From the NCBI GenBank assembly GCA_027063065.1, contig JAMOSO010000040.1, positions 1 to 35,582 on the forward strand: a stretch of DNA of 35,582 nt, in the 5' to 3' direction. This stretch comes from Planctomycetota bacterium. Its GTDB lineage: Bacteria; Planctomycetota; JAMOSO01. How positions within the stretch are numbered: position 1 is the first letter of the stretch; every line of letters starts with the position of its first letter. This document shows positions 10,131 to 17,661 of the stretch, piece after piece. A program made the translations under genes and the position numbers. Under the pieces are notes generated by a model that ran no database searches, was not told where the DNA came from, and saw only the letters and a list, made by a program, of their open reading frames with translations.

Positions 10131-10182
10131 GCTTAATTTAAGCAACTTTTATTTTATATAAGCATATCATATAGACTATGAT
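10131..10182. promoter_or_regulatory. Divergent intergenic region with two inverted repeats
   Basis: The 92-base gap between pyrC (-) and the export cassette (+) contains GCTTAA-T-TTAAGC (10131-10143) and ATCATA-N5-TATGAT (10166-10182). Either could bind a regulator of one or both operons. In AT-rich DNA such short repeats arise by chance, so this is a weak call. Confidence 0.3.
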
Positions 10183-10193
10183 TTCCAAGTGTT

Positions 10194-10199
10194 TATAAT
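10194..10199 (+). promoter_or_regulatory. Candidate -10 element of a leaderless promoter
   Basis: TATAAT ends six bases before the ATG at 10206, placing the expected transcription start at or next to the start codon. No ribosome binding site is present between them, so the mRNA is probably leaderless. The -35 region is poor. Confidence 0.5.
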
Positions 10200-10205
10200 A
10201 ACAAA

Positions 10206-11075
10206 ATGAATAGCAAACCAAGACAATTTAATGCTCGTAAAATCATAATAATTTTTATGTTTTCTGTGCCGTGCTTTTTTGTTTTAGCAATAGCAGGTCT
10301 GTATTTTATTGTTATGGAAGAACACATCCAAAGCCATGGTATGGTTGTTTTGCAAAATCAAAAAAAGATTTTTTCGCCAGAAGATGGTATTATTAGCAGT
10401 TTAAATAATTGTTATAAAATAGATATTAATCGCCCATTAATAGTTATAACCAATCGATATTTATCTAATAAGTTTAATGAGTATTCTAATCAACTAAAAA
10501 ATTATCAGATACAATTAAAAATAGCTAAACTTTCTTTAAAATCGTATCTAAATAAAAAGCAGATTAAAAATAATATAGATATACAAAAACAAAATTTAAA
10601 GATATCTCAATTAAAAAATAATGTAGCATTTACTAGACAATTACAAAATAATATTTTTAATCGCATTCAAAAATTAAGTATTAACTGTCCAAAAAATATT
10701 ATATCACTATCAAAATTAAATATAGGTCAAAAAATTAAACAAGGTGATTTAATAGGTATTTGCGGTAATAAAACAGTTGTAAACATTATTATTGAAGTTA
10801 ATCAAAAATATATTAATAAAATTAAAATAGGTCAACGGATTAGATTTAAATCGAATACTTTTTCAGTTAATAAAAGCTTTAATAATTATTATACTGGTAT
10901 TATTAAAAGTATTGATAATATTGCTAGTATTAATAAAGACAAAAAAATAATTTACCGAGTAACTGCCGATATTGATTTTAATAAAAATTTACCAAACTTG
11001 CCAATAGGCTCTAGCGGTACCGCTTATATTATAATTGGACAACGCTCATTATTGTTGCAATTAATTGGCTACTAA
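10206..11075 (+). CDS. HlyD-like membrane-fusion protein (short)
   Basis: A 289-residue periplasmic adaptor anchored by one N-terminal membrane segment (residues about 12-36). Next come a first half of a lipoyl/barrel-sandwich fold (about 52-84, with FSPEDGIIS), a Lys/Asn/Gln-rich coiled coil (about 85-155), the second half (about 165-195, with IGQKIKQGDLIG) and a beta-barrel region to the end. Such proteins bridge an ABC exporter to the outer membrane. It is shorter than typical type I secretion adaptors (over 400 residues), mainly in the coiled coil. Its TAA is directly followed by the ATG of the first ABC gene. No outer-membrane channel gene is nearby. Sequence similarity is structural rather than strong, so the family call is moderately sure. 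Confidence 0.7.
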   Translation: MNSKPRQFNARKIIIIFMFSVPCFFVLAIAGLYFIVMEEHIQSHGMVVLQNQKKIFSPEDGIISSLNNCYKIDINRPLIVITNRYLSNKFNEYSNQLKNYQIQLKIAKLSLKSYLNKKQIKNNIDIQKQNLKISQLKNNVAFTRQLQNNIFNRIQKLSINCPKNIISLSKLNIGQKIKQGDLIGICGNKTVVNIIIEVNQKYINKIKIGQRIRFKSNTFSVNKSFNNYYTGIIKSIDNIASINKDKKIIYRVTADIDFNKNLPNLPIGSSGTAYIIIGQRSLLLQLIGY

Positions 11076-12803
11076 ATGAAATTACTATTGCAGTTGGGAA
11101 AGTTAGTTCCCAATATTAAATCTTATCTTATATTTTTTATTATTAGTTTATTATTAGTTGGTTTAATCAATATACCTGCACCATTTTTATTTGCATCTAT
11201 TATAGATAACGCTCTTCCCAAACATAATCAATCTTTATTAGTTATTTTAGTTTCTGGATTATTATTAGTTGAATTATTAAAAAATTTATTAAATTTGGTC
11301 AATGCAACTTTACTGGCAAATATTAGTGAGCAACTGATTGCCACTCTTCGCTCTAAAATGTTTAAACACTATGTAGACTTGCCATTTGCATATTTTTTAG
11401 AAACCCCAAGCGGTAAAATGGTTAATCGCCTTGCCACTGAAACAGAATCTGTTGGCGATTTTTTTCGTAAGACATTATGGGCTGTACCATTGCCTTTTAT
11501 TACTACAATTATGGGTACAACTGTAATGGTTTTTTGGAATTGGAAAATGGCAATATTTGTTTTATTATCTATGCCAGTAACAATTATAGCCACAAAAGGT
11601 CTATCAAAAAGGTTAAGAAACTTACGCCACGATCAACGCAATCAACAGGAATCATTTCAAGGTGCAGTTACCGAAGCTATGGATAACATAAGAGTTATTA
11701 AAGGTTTTGCACGCGAAGAAATTTTTAATAATGAATTAGGTCAAGAAGCTCAAAAATTTGCCGATTTTAATCTGCATAGTCATTTTTTAAGTTCTTGTTT
11801 ACGCTCTTCAACTACAGTAATTCAATTGGCAGCAAAATATATATTTATTATTTTTGGAGCATATCTAGTAATACATAAAGATATAACATTGGGTGATTTT
11901 TTTGCATTTAAATTTTTTCAAGAAATTATAGAACCAGAAATAAATACCTTATTTGAATATTTTGCAGAATTACCAATGCAAACTGTCTCTATAAAACGCG
12001 CCATGCAAATATTGGAATATAATATAGAATCTGGCTTAGATAAAGGTCAAACTCTTAAACATGCAAAAGGTGATATTAAATTTGAAAATATAAATTTAAT
12101 TTATCCAGATGGAACTAAAGCCCTTACAGATATAAATTTTTACATAAAAGCTGGCGAAACAATCGCAATTATCGGCCCGTCTGGCTCTGGCAAAAGTTCT
12201 ATCGCATCATTACTGCTTGGGATTTATAAACCAACATCTGGTAAAATATGGATTAATAATTATGATTTATCCACATTAGAATTACGTTCTTTACGCAAGC
12301 ATATAGGGATTATATATCAAGATGCAGAGTTGTTTAATCGTAGCGTCAGAGATAATTTAAAACTTGCAAATACAGAGGCAAGTGACACAGAAATATGGCA
12401 AGCACTAGAGATGGCCTCGGCTATGGATTTTGTTAAACAATTACCCATGGGACTAAATAGTATCATTGGCAATAAAGGTGTTAAATTGTCCGGTGGTCAA
12501 AAACAACGTTTGACTATAGCCCGCACAATTTTAAAAAATCCAGATGTTTTAATTTTAGACGAGGCAACTAGCGCACTGGATTCGATAAGCGAAAAAGCAA
12601 TTCAAAATGCTATGCAATTAATAAGTAAAAATAAGACAAGTATAATAATAGCTCATAGGTTATCTACCATATCACATGCCGATAAAATAATAGTATTGGA
12701 TAAATCTAAAATAGTGCAAATTGGTAATCATCAAGATTTATTAAAACAAGATGGTTTATATAAAAAATTATATTCATCGCAAATGGACGGATTTAATGAG
12801 TAA
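11076..12803 (+). CDS. ABC exporter half-transporter (membrane + ATPase), first
   Basis: A 575-residue fused exporter: about six membrane segments in residues 15-310, then a nucleotide-binding domain (about 335-575). Walker A is GPSGSGKSS (K373), the Q-loop region is YQDAELF, the signature is LSGGQKQR (471-478), Walker B is VLILDE with catalytic E496, and the H-loop is in IIAHRLST. There is no C39 peptidase domain, so it does not process a leader peptide. It probably forms a heterodimer with the next gene's product and works with the upstream adaptor. The substrate (lipid, peptide or other) is unknown. The start ATG abuts the previous stop. Confidence 0.92.
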   Translation: MKLLLQLGKLVPNIKSYLIFFIISLLLVGLINIPAPFLFASIIDNALPKHNQSLLVILVSGLLLVELLKNLLNLVNATLLANISEQLIATLRSKMFKHYVDLPFAYFLETPSGKMVNRLATETESVGDFFRKTLWAVPLPFITTIMGTTVMVFWNWKMAIFVLLSMPVTIIATKGLSKRLRNLRHDQRNQQESFQGAVTEAMDNIRVIKGFAREEIFNNELGQEAQKFADFNLHSHFLSSCLRSSTTVIQLAAKYIFIIFGAYLVIHKDITLGDFFAFKFFQEIIEPEINTLFEYFAELPMQTVSIKRAMQILEYNIESGLDKGQTLKHAKGDIKFENINLIYPDGTKALTDINFYIKAGETIAIIGPSGSGKSSIASLLLGIYKPTSGKIWINNYDLSTLELRSLRKHIGIIYQDAELFNRSVRDNLKLANTEASDTEIWQALEMASAMDFVKQLPMGLNSIIGNKGVKLSGGQKQRLTIARTILKNPDVLILDEATSALDSISEKAIQNAMQLISKNKTSIIIAHRLSTISHADKIIVLDKSKIVQIGNHQDLLKQDGLYKKLYSSQMDGFNE

Positions 12804-14541
12804 TATAGCAGCTCTTAAAAAAATATTTATGCTAGTTACCAAGCGCCCTTTGGAGTTTTTAATGGCTGCTGGATTGGTAATCGTACTATCTTTAGTAGAG
12901 TTACCTTTACCATTATTTATGGCATTATTAATTGATACTATAATTCCTTCAAATGATACTACTGCTTTGATAACTATTGGAATATTTTTATTTTCAATAC
13001 GTGCTGGAGCATCTGGTTTTCAAGTATTTCAAAATTATTTAGTTGCTAATATGACATCAGCCTTTGCCGCTACAATGCGTCAAAAGATGATTAATAAAAT
13101 GCTTAATTTACCATTTGCTAGATTTATCAATGGCGATGCCAATGGAATGGTCACTAGGTTGACTGTCGATATGGAAAAGGTTGAAAAATTTTCACATGAG
13201 ACAGTTGGTTTTTTGATACGTCCTTGTTTAAGTTTTTTATTTATTTTTACAATTATGTTTGCTTGGAACTCTTTTTTAGCAATGTATTGTTTATTGATAG
13301 TGCCGATAGTTGTTTTTACTACAAAAAGTATTCGTATGAATTTACGTGAAAGCTCTGAACGTCAACGTTGTATTACAGAAGATTTAGAAATAAACGCTGC
13401 CGAAGTTTTTAATTCTATACGCAATATTAAAGCTTTTAATGCACAAAATATTTTTAGCGAAAGAATAGATAAAAATATTAATACTATCAAAAAAGCTGGC
13501 GTTAAATATCAAATTTGGGCTCAACTTTCTAATGAAATAATTAAATTATTGGGAACACTATCTTCTATTGGTTTTATATTTTTTGCAGCTCAGCAGGTAT
13601 TTGATAATAACTTAACTTTGGGAGGATTTATTGCGCTACAAACGATGTCTCAAAGTATACGGTCGCCTATTGCTCAGATAATGTATTTTTTTACTACTAT
13701 GAATTCTAAAAAAGTTGCATTAGAACGTGTGGAATCAGTTATGAATGAGCTACCTGAACAGGCAGAAGATAATTTAAGCACACTTGATTTGCCACTTAAA
13801 GATGGAATTAAGTTTAAAAATGTAATTTTAAATTTTAATAATAACATTAATGTTTTAAATGGAATTAATTTAAATATTAAGCCAAATCAAACTGTGGCTA
13901 TAGTGGGCCCTTCTGGCGCTGGCAAAAGTTCACTTATTAATGTTCTGTTAGGATTACATAAATATACTCAAGGCAGTATAGAATATGACCATCAAGATAT
14001 GCAACAACTAGATATTAAAAATGTACGTGCAAATATTGGAGTGGTCTATCAAGACGCAATATTATTTAACAATACTATTCGTTACAATATGAGTGTTGGC
14101 AATAAGTTTTATAGTGATACAAAAATTATCAACGCACTTAAAACTGCCAATGCTTGGGATTTTGTAAGTAAGTTGCCAAATAAATTAGATACTATTATAG
14201 GTGTAAATGGTATTAAATTATCTGGCGGACAAAAACAGCGCTTATCAATTGCTAGAGCAATTTTAGCAGAGCCTGCTATTTTGATTTTAGATGAAGCCAC
14301 AAGTTCTTTGGATTCTCATAGTGAAAATTTAATTAAAATAGCGCTCGATAAAATACTAAAACAACGCACCTCAATAGTAATTGCACATAGATTATCTACC
14401 ATATTGAATGCCGATCGTATATTAGTTATGGAGCAAGGTAAAATAATTGCAGAAGGAACTCACAATCAATTAATCAAAAAATGCAGTGGGCTTTACTATC
14501 ACTTATATACAACACAAACAGATGGATTATTAAAGGCTTAA
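12796..14541 (+). CDS. ABC exporter half-transporter (membrane + ATPase), second
   Basis: A 581-residue fused ABC exporter paralogous to the gene before it. The membrane domain spans about residues 15-305 and the ATPase domain about 340-581, with Walker A GPSGAGKSS (K377), YQDAILF, LSGGQKQR, Walker B ILILDE and IVIAHRLST. Both halves keep the catalytic glutamate, unlike many heterodimeric exporters in which one site is degenerate. I place the start at ATG 12796, which overlaps the previous stop by 8 bases and follows a GGACGG site; a longer frame extends upstream from 12751 inside the previous gene. The stop abuts the convergent regulator's stop with no gap and no terminator. Confidence 0.92.
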   Translation: MSNIAALKKIFMLVTKRPLEFLMAAGLVIVLSLVELPLPLFMALLIDTIIPSNDTTALITIGIFLFSIRAGASGFQVFQNYLVANMTSAFAATMRQKMINKMLNLPFARFINGDANGMVTRLTVDMEKVEKFSHETVGFLIRPCLSFLFIFTIMFAWNSFLAMYCLLIVPIVVFTTKSIRMNLRESSERQRCITEDLEINAAEVFNSIRNIKAFNAQNIFSERIDKNINTIKKAGVKYQIWAQLSNEIIKLLGTLSSIGFIFFAAQQVFDNNLTLGGFIALQTMSQSIRSPIAQIMYFFTTMNSKKVALERVESVMNELPEQAEDNLSTLDLPLKDGIKFKNVILNFNNNINVLNGINLNIKPNQTVAIVGPSGAGKSSLINVLLGLHKYTQGSIEYDHQDMQQLDIKNVRANIGVVYQDAILFNNTIRYNMSVGNKFYSDTKIINALKTANAWDFVSKLPNKLDTIIGVNGIKLSGGQKQRLSIARAILAEPAILILDEATSSLDSHSENLIKIALDKILKQRTSIVIAHRLSTILNADRILVMEQGKIIAEGTHNQLIKKCSGLYYHLYTTQTDGLLKA

Positions 14542-14967
14542 TTACACCGTTAATTTTGGGTCGTTATCAATTAAGTCTTGCAAATTAACATCTTTTAATA
14601 CGGTTTCTTGTGCCTCTTTGACTTTTTCCCATACATTTCTAGTAGCACAAGATTTAGTTCTATCACAAGCATCTAAGGTACAAAGACAATCAACCGTACA
14701 AATAGCCCCATCAAGTGCAGAAATAACATGCAATAAATTAATTTCTTTTGGATCACGTGCTAATTTAAAACCACCCTTAGCACCACGTACAGCTGTAATT
14801 AGCCCTGCATTTTTTAATGGTATTAAGATATCTTCTAAGTATGAATCGCTAATACCTTGACTTTTAGCTATATCTTTGCGTTTTGTAGGCATTATTTGGT
14901 AATTTCTGGCAATTTCTACAATTGCACGAGCACCATAACGACACTTTGTTGATAATTTTAAACTCAT
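14542..14967 (-). CDS. Rrf2/IscR-family Fe-S-type transcriptional regulator
   Basis: A 141-residue winged-helix DNA-binding repressor. The N-terminal part has the Rrf2 signature (LSTKCRYGARA, then SYLEDILIPLKNAGL, then RGAKGGFKLA). The C-terminal cluster region has cysteines at 90, 94, 96, 101 and 107, in the place where IscR binds a [2Fe-2S] cluster through three cysteines. It therefore probably senses Fe-S, redox or NO state. A strong promoter and an inverted repeat that encloses its -10 lie upstream, suggesting autoregulation. It stands alone, without isc or suf genes; the nearest Fe-S gene is the scaffold-like gene at 1972. Confidence 0.88.
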   Translation of the reverse strand: MSLKLSTKCRYGARAIVEIARNYQIMPTKRKDIAKSQGISDSYLEDILIPLKNAGLITAVRGAKGGFKLARDPKEINLLHVISALDGAICTVDCLCTLDACDRTKSCATRNVWEKVKEAQETVLKDVNLQDLIDNDPKLTV

Positions 14968-14983
14968 AAAATCCCCATATCAT

Positions 14984-15018
14984 TGTTAAGTATTAATGCA
15001 AACAATAATAACTTAACA
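14984..15018. promoter_or_regulatory. Candidate autoregulatory operator (8-bp inverted repeat)
   Basis: TGTTAAGT (14984-14991) and ACTTAACA (15011-15018) are perfect inverted repeats 19 bases apart that enclose the -10 box of the Rrf2-family gene. This placement is expected for a repressor that controls its own promoter. The regulator assignment is inferred from adjacency. Confidence 0.55.
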
Positions 15019-15033
15019 TTTTTTTTTAGTCAA
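15005..15033 (-). promoter_or_regulatory. Sigma-70-type promoter of the Rrf2-family regulator
   Basis: TTGACT (15033-15028), a 17-base spacer and TATTAT (15010-15005) read toward the regulator gene. Nine of the spacer bases form a continuous A9 run, which could slip during replication and change the spacing. Confidence 0.75.
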
Positions 15034-15098
15034 TAAAAAGGCTATTTTTTGATGATATGTTCTTCAAAAATATACGTACTACTACCCATTGATATAAA

Positions 15099-15130
15099 AA
15101 AAGCAAGCTGTTTTACGAGCTTGCTTTTTA
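15099..15130 (-). terminator. Intrinsic terminator after the KDG kinase gene
   Basis: A 12-bp stem (15099-15110 with 15119-15130, loop of 8) containing AGCAAGCT/AGCTTGCT, followed on the - strand by a T-tract. It lies 22 bases past the kinase stop and closes the two-gene sugar operon before the regulator promoter. Confidence 0.85.
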
Positions 15131-15151
15131 AATTATATATCAAAATAAATT

Positions 15152-16243
15152 TTATCTATTTACACGTCCCGAACCAGAACCTTTCATTAGGTTTTCAACT
15201 TCACTACGTGTTGAATAATTCATATCACCTGAGATAGAATGTGCTAAACATGAAGATGCTACTGCAAAAGAAATTGCATCTTGACAATTTGCAAGCTCTG
15301 GAGTATTTAATGCAAAAGTTAAACCTGCGGCAAACGAATCACCACCACCAACTCTATCCACGATATTATGTATTTGATAAGAATTATATTTACCATCTTT
15401 TAATGGTGCATAATATGCCTGTGCTTCTGCTACATCATATAACATTGCACCCCAATTATTATGACTGGCAGAGATACTTTCTCGCAAAGTTATTGCAACT
15501 TTTTTTACATTTGGAAATTGTTTAGATATTTCTTGAGCAACTTTTACATAACCATCATGAGCTATATTGCCTGATTCTATATCAGTGTTTTCTGCTTTAA
15601 TGCTAAGTACATCAGAAGCGTCTTCTTCATTGGCAATTACAACATCTACATAAGGTAAAATTTTACGCATAGTTTCTTCTGCAAGCTCTCTAGGATTTTT
15701 TGAACTATCCCAACCCCATAATTTTTTACGGAAATTTAAATCACAAGAAACTGTCAAACCATGTTCTTTGGCTTTTTTTACAGCAACTAAGACTGCATCG
15801 GCAGCATTTGCAGATATAGCTGGCGTGATGCCTGTTGTATGAAACCAACCAGCATCATTCATAATTGTATCCCAGTCATAAGCGTCTGATTTAGTGATGG
15901 CCACAGATGAATCTTGTCTATCATAAATCACATTACTTGGACGTTGATTAGCACCTGTCTCAACAAAATATAAACCTAAGCGACCGTTGTCAGTTCTGGC
16001 AATATAACTTGTATCAACATCAAGCCCTTTTAAATATGCGATGCAAGAATCACCTAGAGCATTTTTGGGTAAGGCAGTTACAAAACGCGTCTTGCCTCCT
16101 AAAATTGAAACCGAACCCGCCACATTTGACTCTGCACCACCAAAAGTCAAATTCATTTCACCTGGCATAGCCTGTGCAAAACGCAAAAAAGAATTTGGAG
16201 CAAACCGCCCCATTACTTCACCAAAAGTTATTACTGTTTTCAT
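15152..16243 (-). CDS. kdgK: 2-keto-3-deoxygluconate kinase (PfkB family)
   Basis: A 363-residue ribokinase-fold sugar kinase. The N-terminal region has GGAESNVAGSVSILGG, the substrate-binding PfkB signature, and the C-terminal region has DRVGGGDSFAAGL with the catalytic aspartate. Together with the KDPG aldolase gene 17 bases upstream in the same operon, the best reading is phosphorylation of 2-keto-3-deoxygluconate to KDPG in the lower Entner-Doudoroff/uronate route. Other PfkB kinases (fructokinase) cannot be excluded on motifs alone. I chose ATG 16243; a GTG at 16255 would add four residues. It is somewhat longer than the usual 310-340 residues. Confidence 0.85.
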   Translation of the reverse strand: MKTVITFGEVMGRFAPNSFLRFAQAMPGEMNLTFGGAESNVAGSVSILGGKTRFVTALPKNALGDSCIAYLKGLDVDTSYIARTDNGRLGLYFVETGANQRPSNVIYDRQDSSVAITKSDAYDWDTIMNDAGWFHTTGITPAISANAADAVLVAVKKAKEHGLTVSCDLNFRKKLWGWDSSKNPRELAEETMRKILPYVDVVIANEEDASDVLSIKAENTDIESGNIAHDGYVKVAQEISKQFPNVKKVAITLRESISASHNNWGAMLYDVAEAQAYYAPLKDGKYNSYQIHNIVDRVGGGDSFAAGLTFALNTPELANCQDAISFAVASSCLAHSISGDMNYSTRSEVENLMKGSGSGRVNR

Positions 16244-16260
16244 ATTATTTCTCACTCAAA

Positions 16261-16911
16261 TTAACTGTTAAGTAATTGTTTTGCTTCTAAAGCATTTTTA
16301 GTAATTTGCTCCCAATTTTTAGATGCTATTAAATCAGCTTTAGCTATCCAACTGCCACCTATGGCAGCAACTAATGATTCATTCATATATGTTAGTTCAT
16401 TATTCAAATTTAAACCACCCAATGGAATAAATGATAAACCTAAATGTTTATAAGGAGCAACCATAGAATTTAGATGTTTAACCCCACCCATAGTTTCAGC
16501 TGGAAAATACTTTAATAAACGACAACCTAGTTCAACAGCGCCCTCAATTTCAGATGGCGTACATACACCAGGCGCAAATGGTAAATTAACCTCTTTAGCC
16601 TTAGCAACAATCTTAGCATTAAAACCAGGAGCTACAGCAAAATCGGCTCCAGCTTCTTTTACATTACACACATCTTGAGTTGTCAATACAGTGCCAGCTC
16701 CCAAAGTAATTTCTGGAAATTGCTCTTTAACCAATCTAATACAATCTAATGCATTAGGTGTACGCAATGTCAATTCAAAAGAATCTATCCCACCTTTTAA
16801 CAATGCTTCAGTTAGCGGTATCATATCATCTGTATTTTCTACAACTAATACCGCAATAATTTTGCTAGCTGTTATTTTATTTAGTAGTTCTTGAGTAAAT
16901 AACTTTTGCAT
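16261..16911 (-). CDS. eda: 2-dehydro-3-deoxyphosphogluconate aldolase
   Basis: A 216-residue class I aldolase that cleaves KDPG to pyruvate and glyceraldehyde 3-phosphate. The Schiff-base lysine is K134 in LLKYFPAE, the general base region is E46 in FELTLRTP, and AGTVLTT and GGLNLNN complete the phosphate site. The start ATG 16911 has AAGGA five bases upstream; a TTG at 16926 overlaps that site and is unlikely. It is first in a two-gene operon with the kinase. No 6-phosphogluconate dehydratase or uronate enzymes are in the window, so the operon may serve imported ketodeoxy sugars or uronates. Confidence 0.93.
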   Translation of the reverse strand: MQKLFTQELLNKITASKIIAVLVVENTDDMIPLTEALLKGGIDSFELTLRTPNALDCIRLVKEQFPEITLGAGTVLTTQDVCNVKEAGADFAVAPGFNAKIVAKAKEVNLPFAPGVCTPSEIEGAVELGCRLLKYFPAETMGGVKHLNSMVAPYKHLGLSFIPLGGLNLNNELTYMNESLVAAIGGSWIAKADLIASKNWEQITKNALEAKQLLNS

Positions 16912-16985
16912 ATTTTTCCTTATCAATAATTAAAATAATCATTATTTATACACTAATTTACAGAAGTGTCTATAGATTAACTTAT

Positions 16986-16999
16986 AATTCTATAGAATT
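16986..16999. promoter_or_regulatory. 14-bp perfect palindrome upstream of the KDPG operon
   Basis: AATTCTATAGAATT is a perfect palindrome about 75 bases upstream of the aldolase start, in the gap after the HAD gene. A dimeric sugar-responsive regulator is a possible ligand. No regulator gene of that type is adjacent. Confidence 0.4.
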
Positions 17000-17061
17000 G
17001 TAATAACCAAAAACTTTATCCAGATTTAAAACTAAGTTCAAATATTATATAAATATTTTAA

Positions 17062-17661
17062 TTATAAAACATTCATATCTATTAGTGCCTCACGGCATTG
17101 CATAGGATTTTTAAATACAATGCCCTGCATTCCCAATAGTTTGGCTGAATCTATATTAATTTTAGTATCATCAATAAATACAGATTCATCAGGATTAATG
17201 CCATATCTATCAAAAAGCACTTTAAAAATAGCTTTATCTGGTTTTAGTAAATGCTCTTGTGCAGAATATACAATACCATCAAATTTATGCCAAAAATTAT
17301 CACGACTTAGATAATGATTCATTAAATATTTGGGCATATTTGATAAAACATACAATTTATAACCTAATTTTTTAACATCTTCTAATATTTTAACACTATC
17401 GTCGATAGGCTTTAAATGATTGCGTAATGCTTGCATAAATAGCTTAATATCTGCAATTGATTTACCAGTTCTATTGGCAAAATCAATAATTGCCTTATCT
17501 TCCTCTTGTAATCCAGCATCTAATTGTAACCATTGTGGATGCCCTATAATTTGCTTATATAATTGTTTAGACTGCTTAGGAAATACACTTTCTAATAATT
17601 GGTACGGTTGCCAATTTAACAAGACCGCACCAATATCAAATACTACATTTTTAATAGCCAT
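17062..17661 (-). CDS. HAD-superfamily phosphatase (YihX-like)
   Basis: A 199-residue hydrolase with the four HAD motifs: D9 in VVFDIGAV, VLSNMP, a lysine in KPDKAIF and FIDDTKIN. The DxG form of motif I, rather than DxD, is that of the YihX/HAD-IA group of sugar phosphatases. The small helical cap lies between motifs I and II. Its ATG overlaps the stop of parC in a TAATG junction, so it is the third gene of the parE-parC unit. The substrate is unknown; glucose-1-phosphate is one precedent in the family. Confidence 0.85.
   Translation of the reverse strand: MAIKNVVFDIGAVLLNWQPYQLLESVFPKQSKQLYKQIIGHPQWLQLDAGLQEEDKAIIDFANRTGKSIADIKLFMQALRNHLKPIDDSVKILEDVKKLGYKLYVLSNMPKYLMNHYLSRDNFWHKFDGIVYSAQEHLLKPDKAIFKVLFDRYGINPDESVFIDDTKINIDSAKLLGMQGIVFKNPMQCREALIDMNVL

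Noticed and set aside
10206-14541. Bacteriocin or glycopeptide export locus
   Set aside because: No small leader-type peptide gene, C39 peptidase domain or immunity gene was found in or around the cassette.
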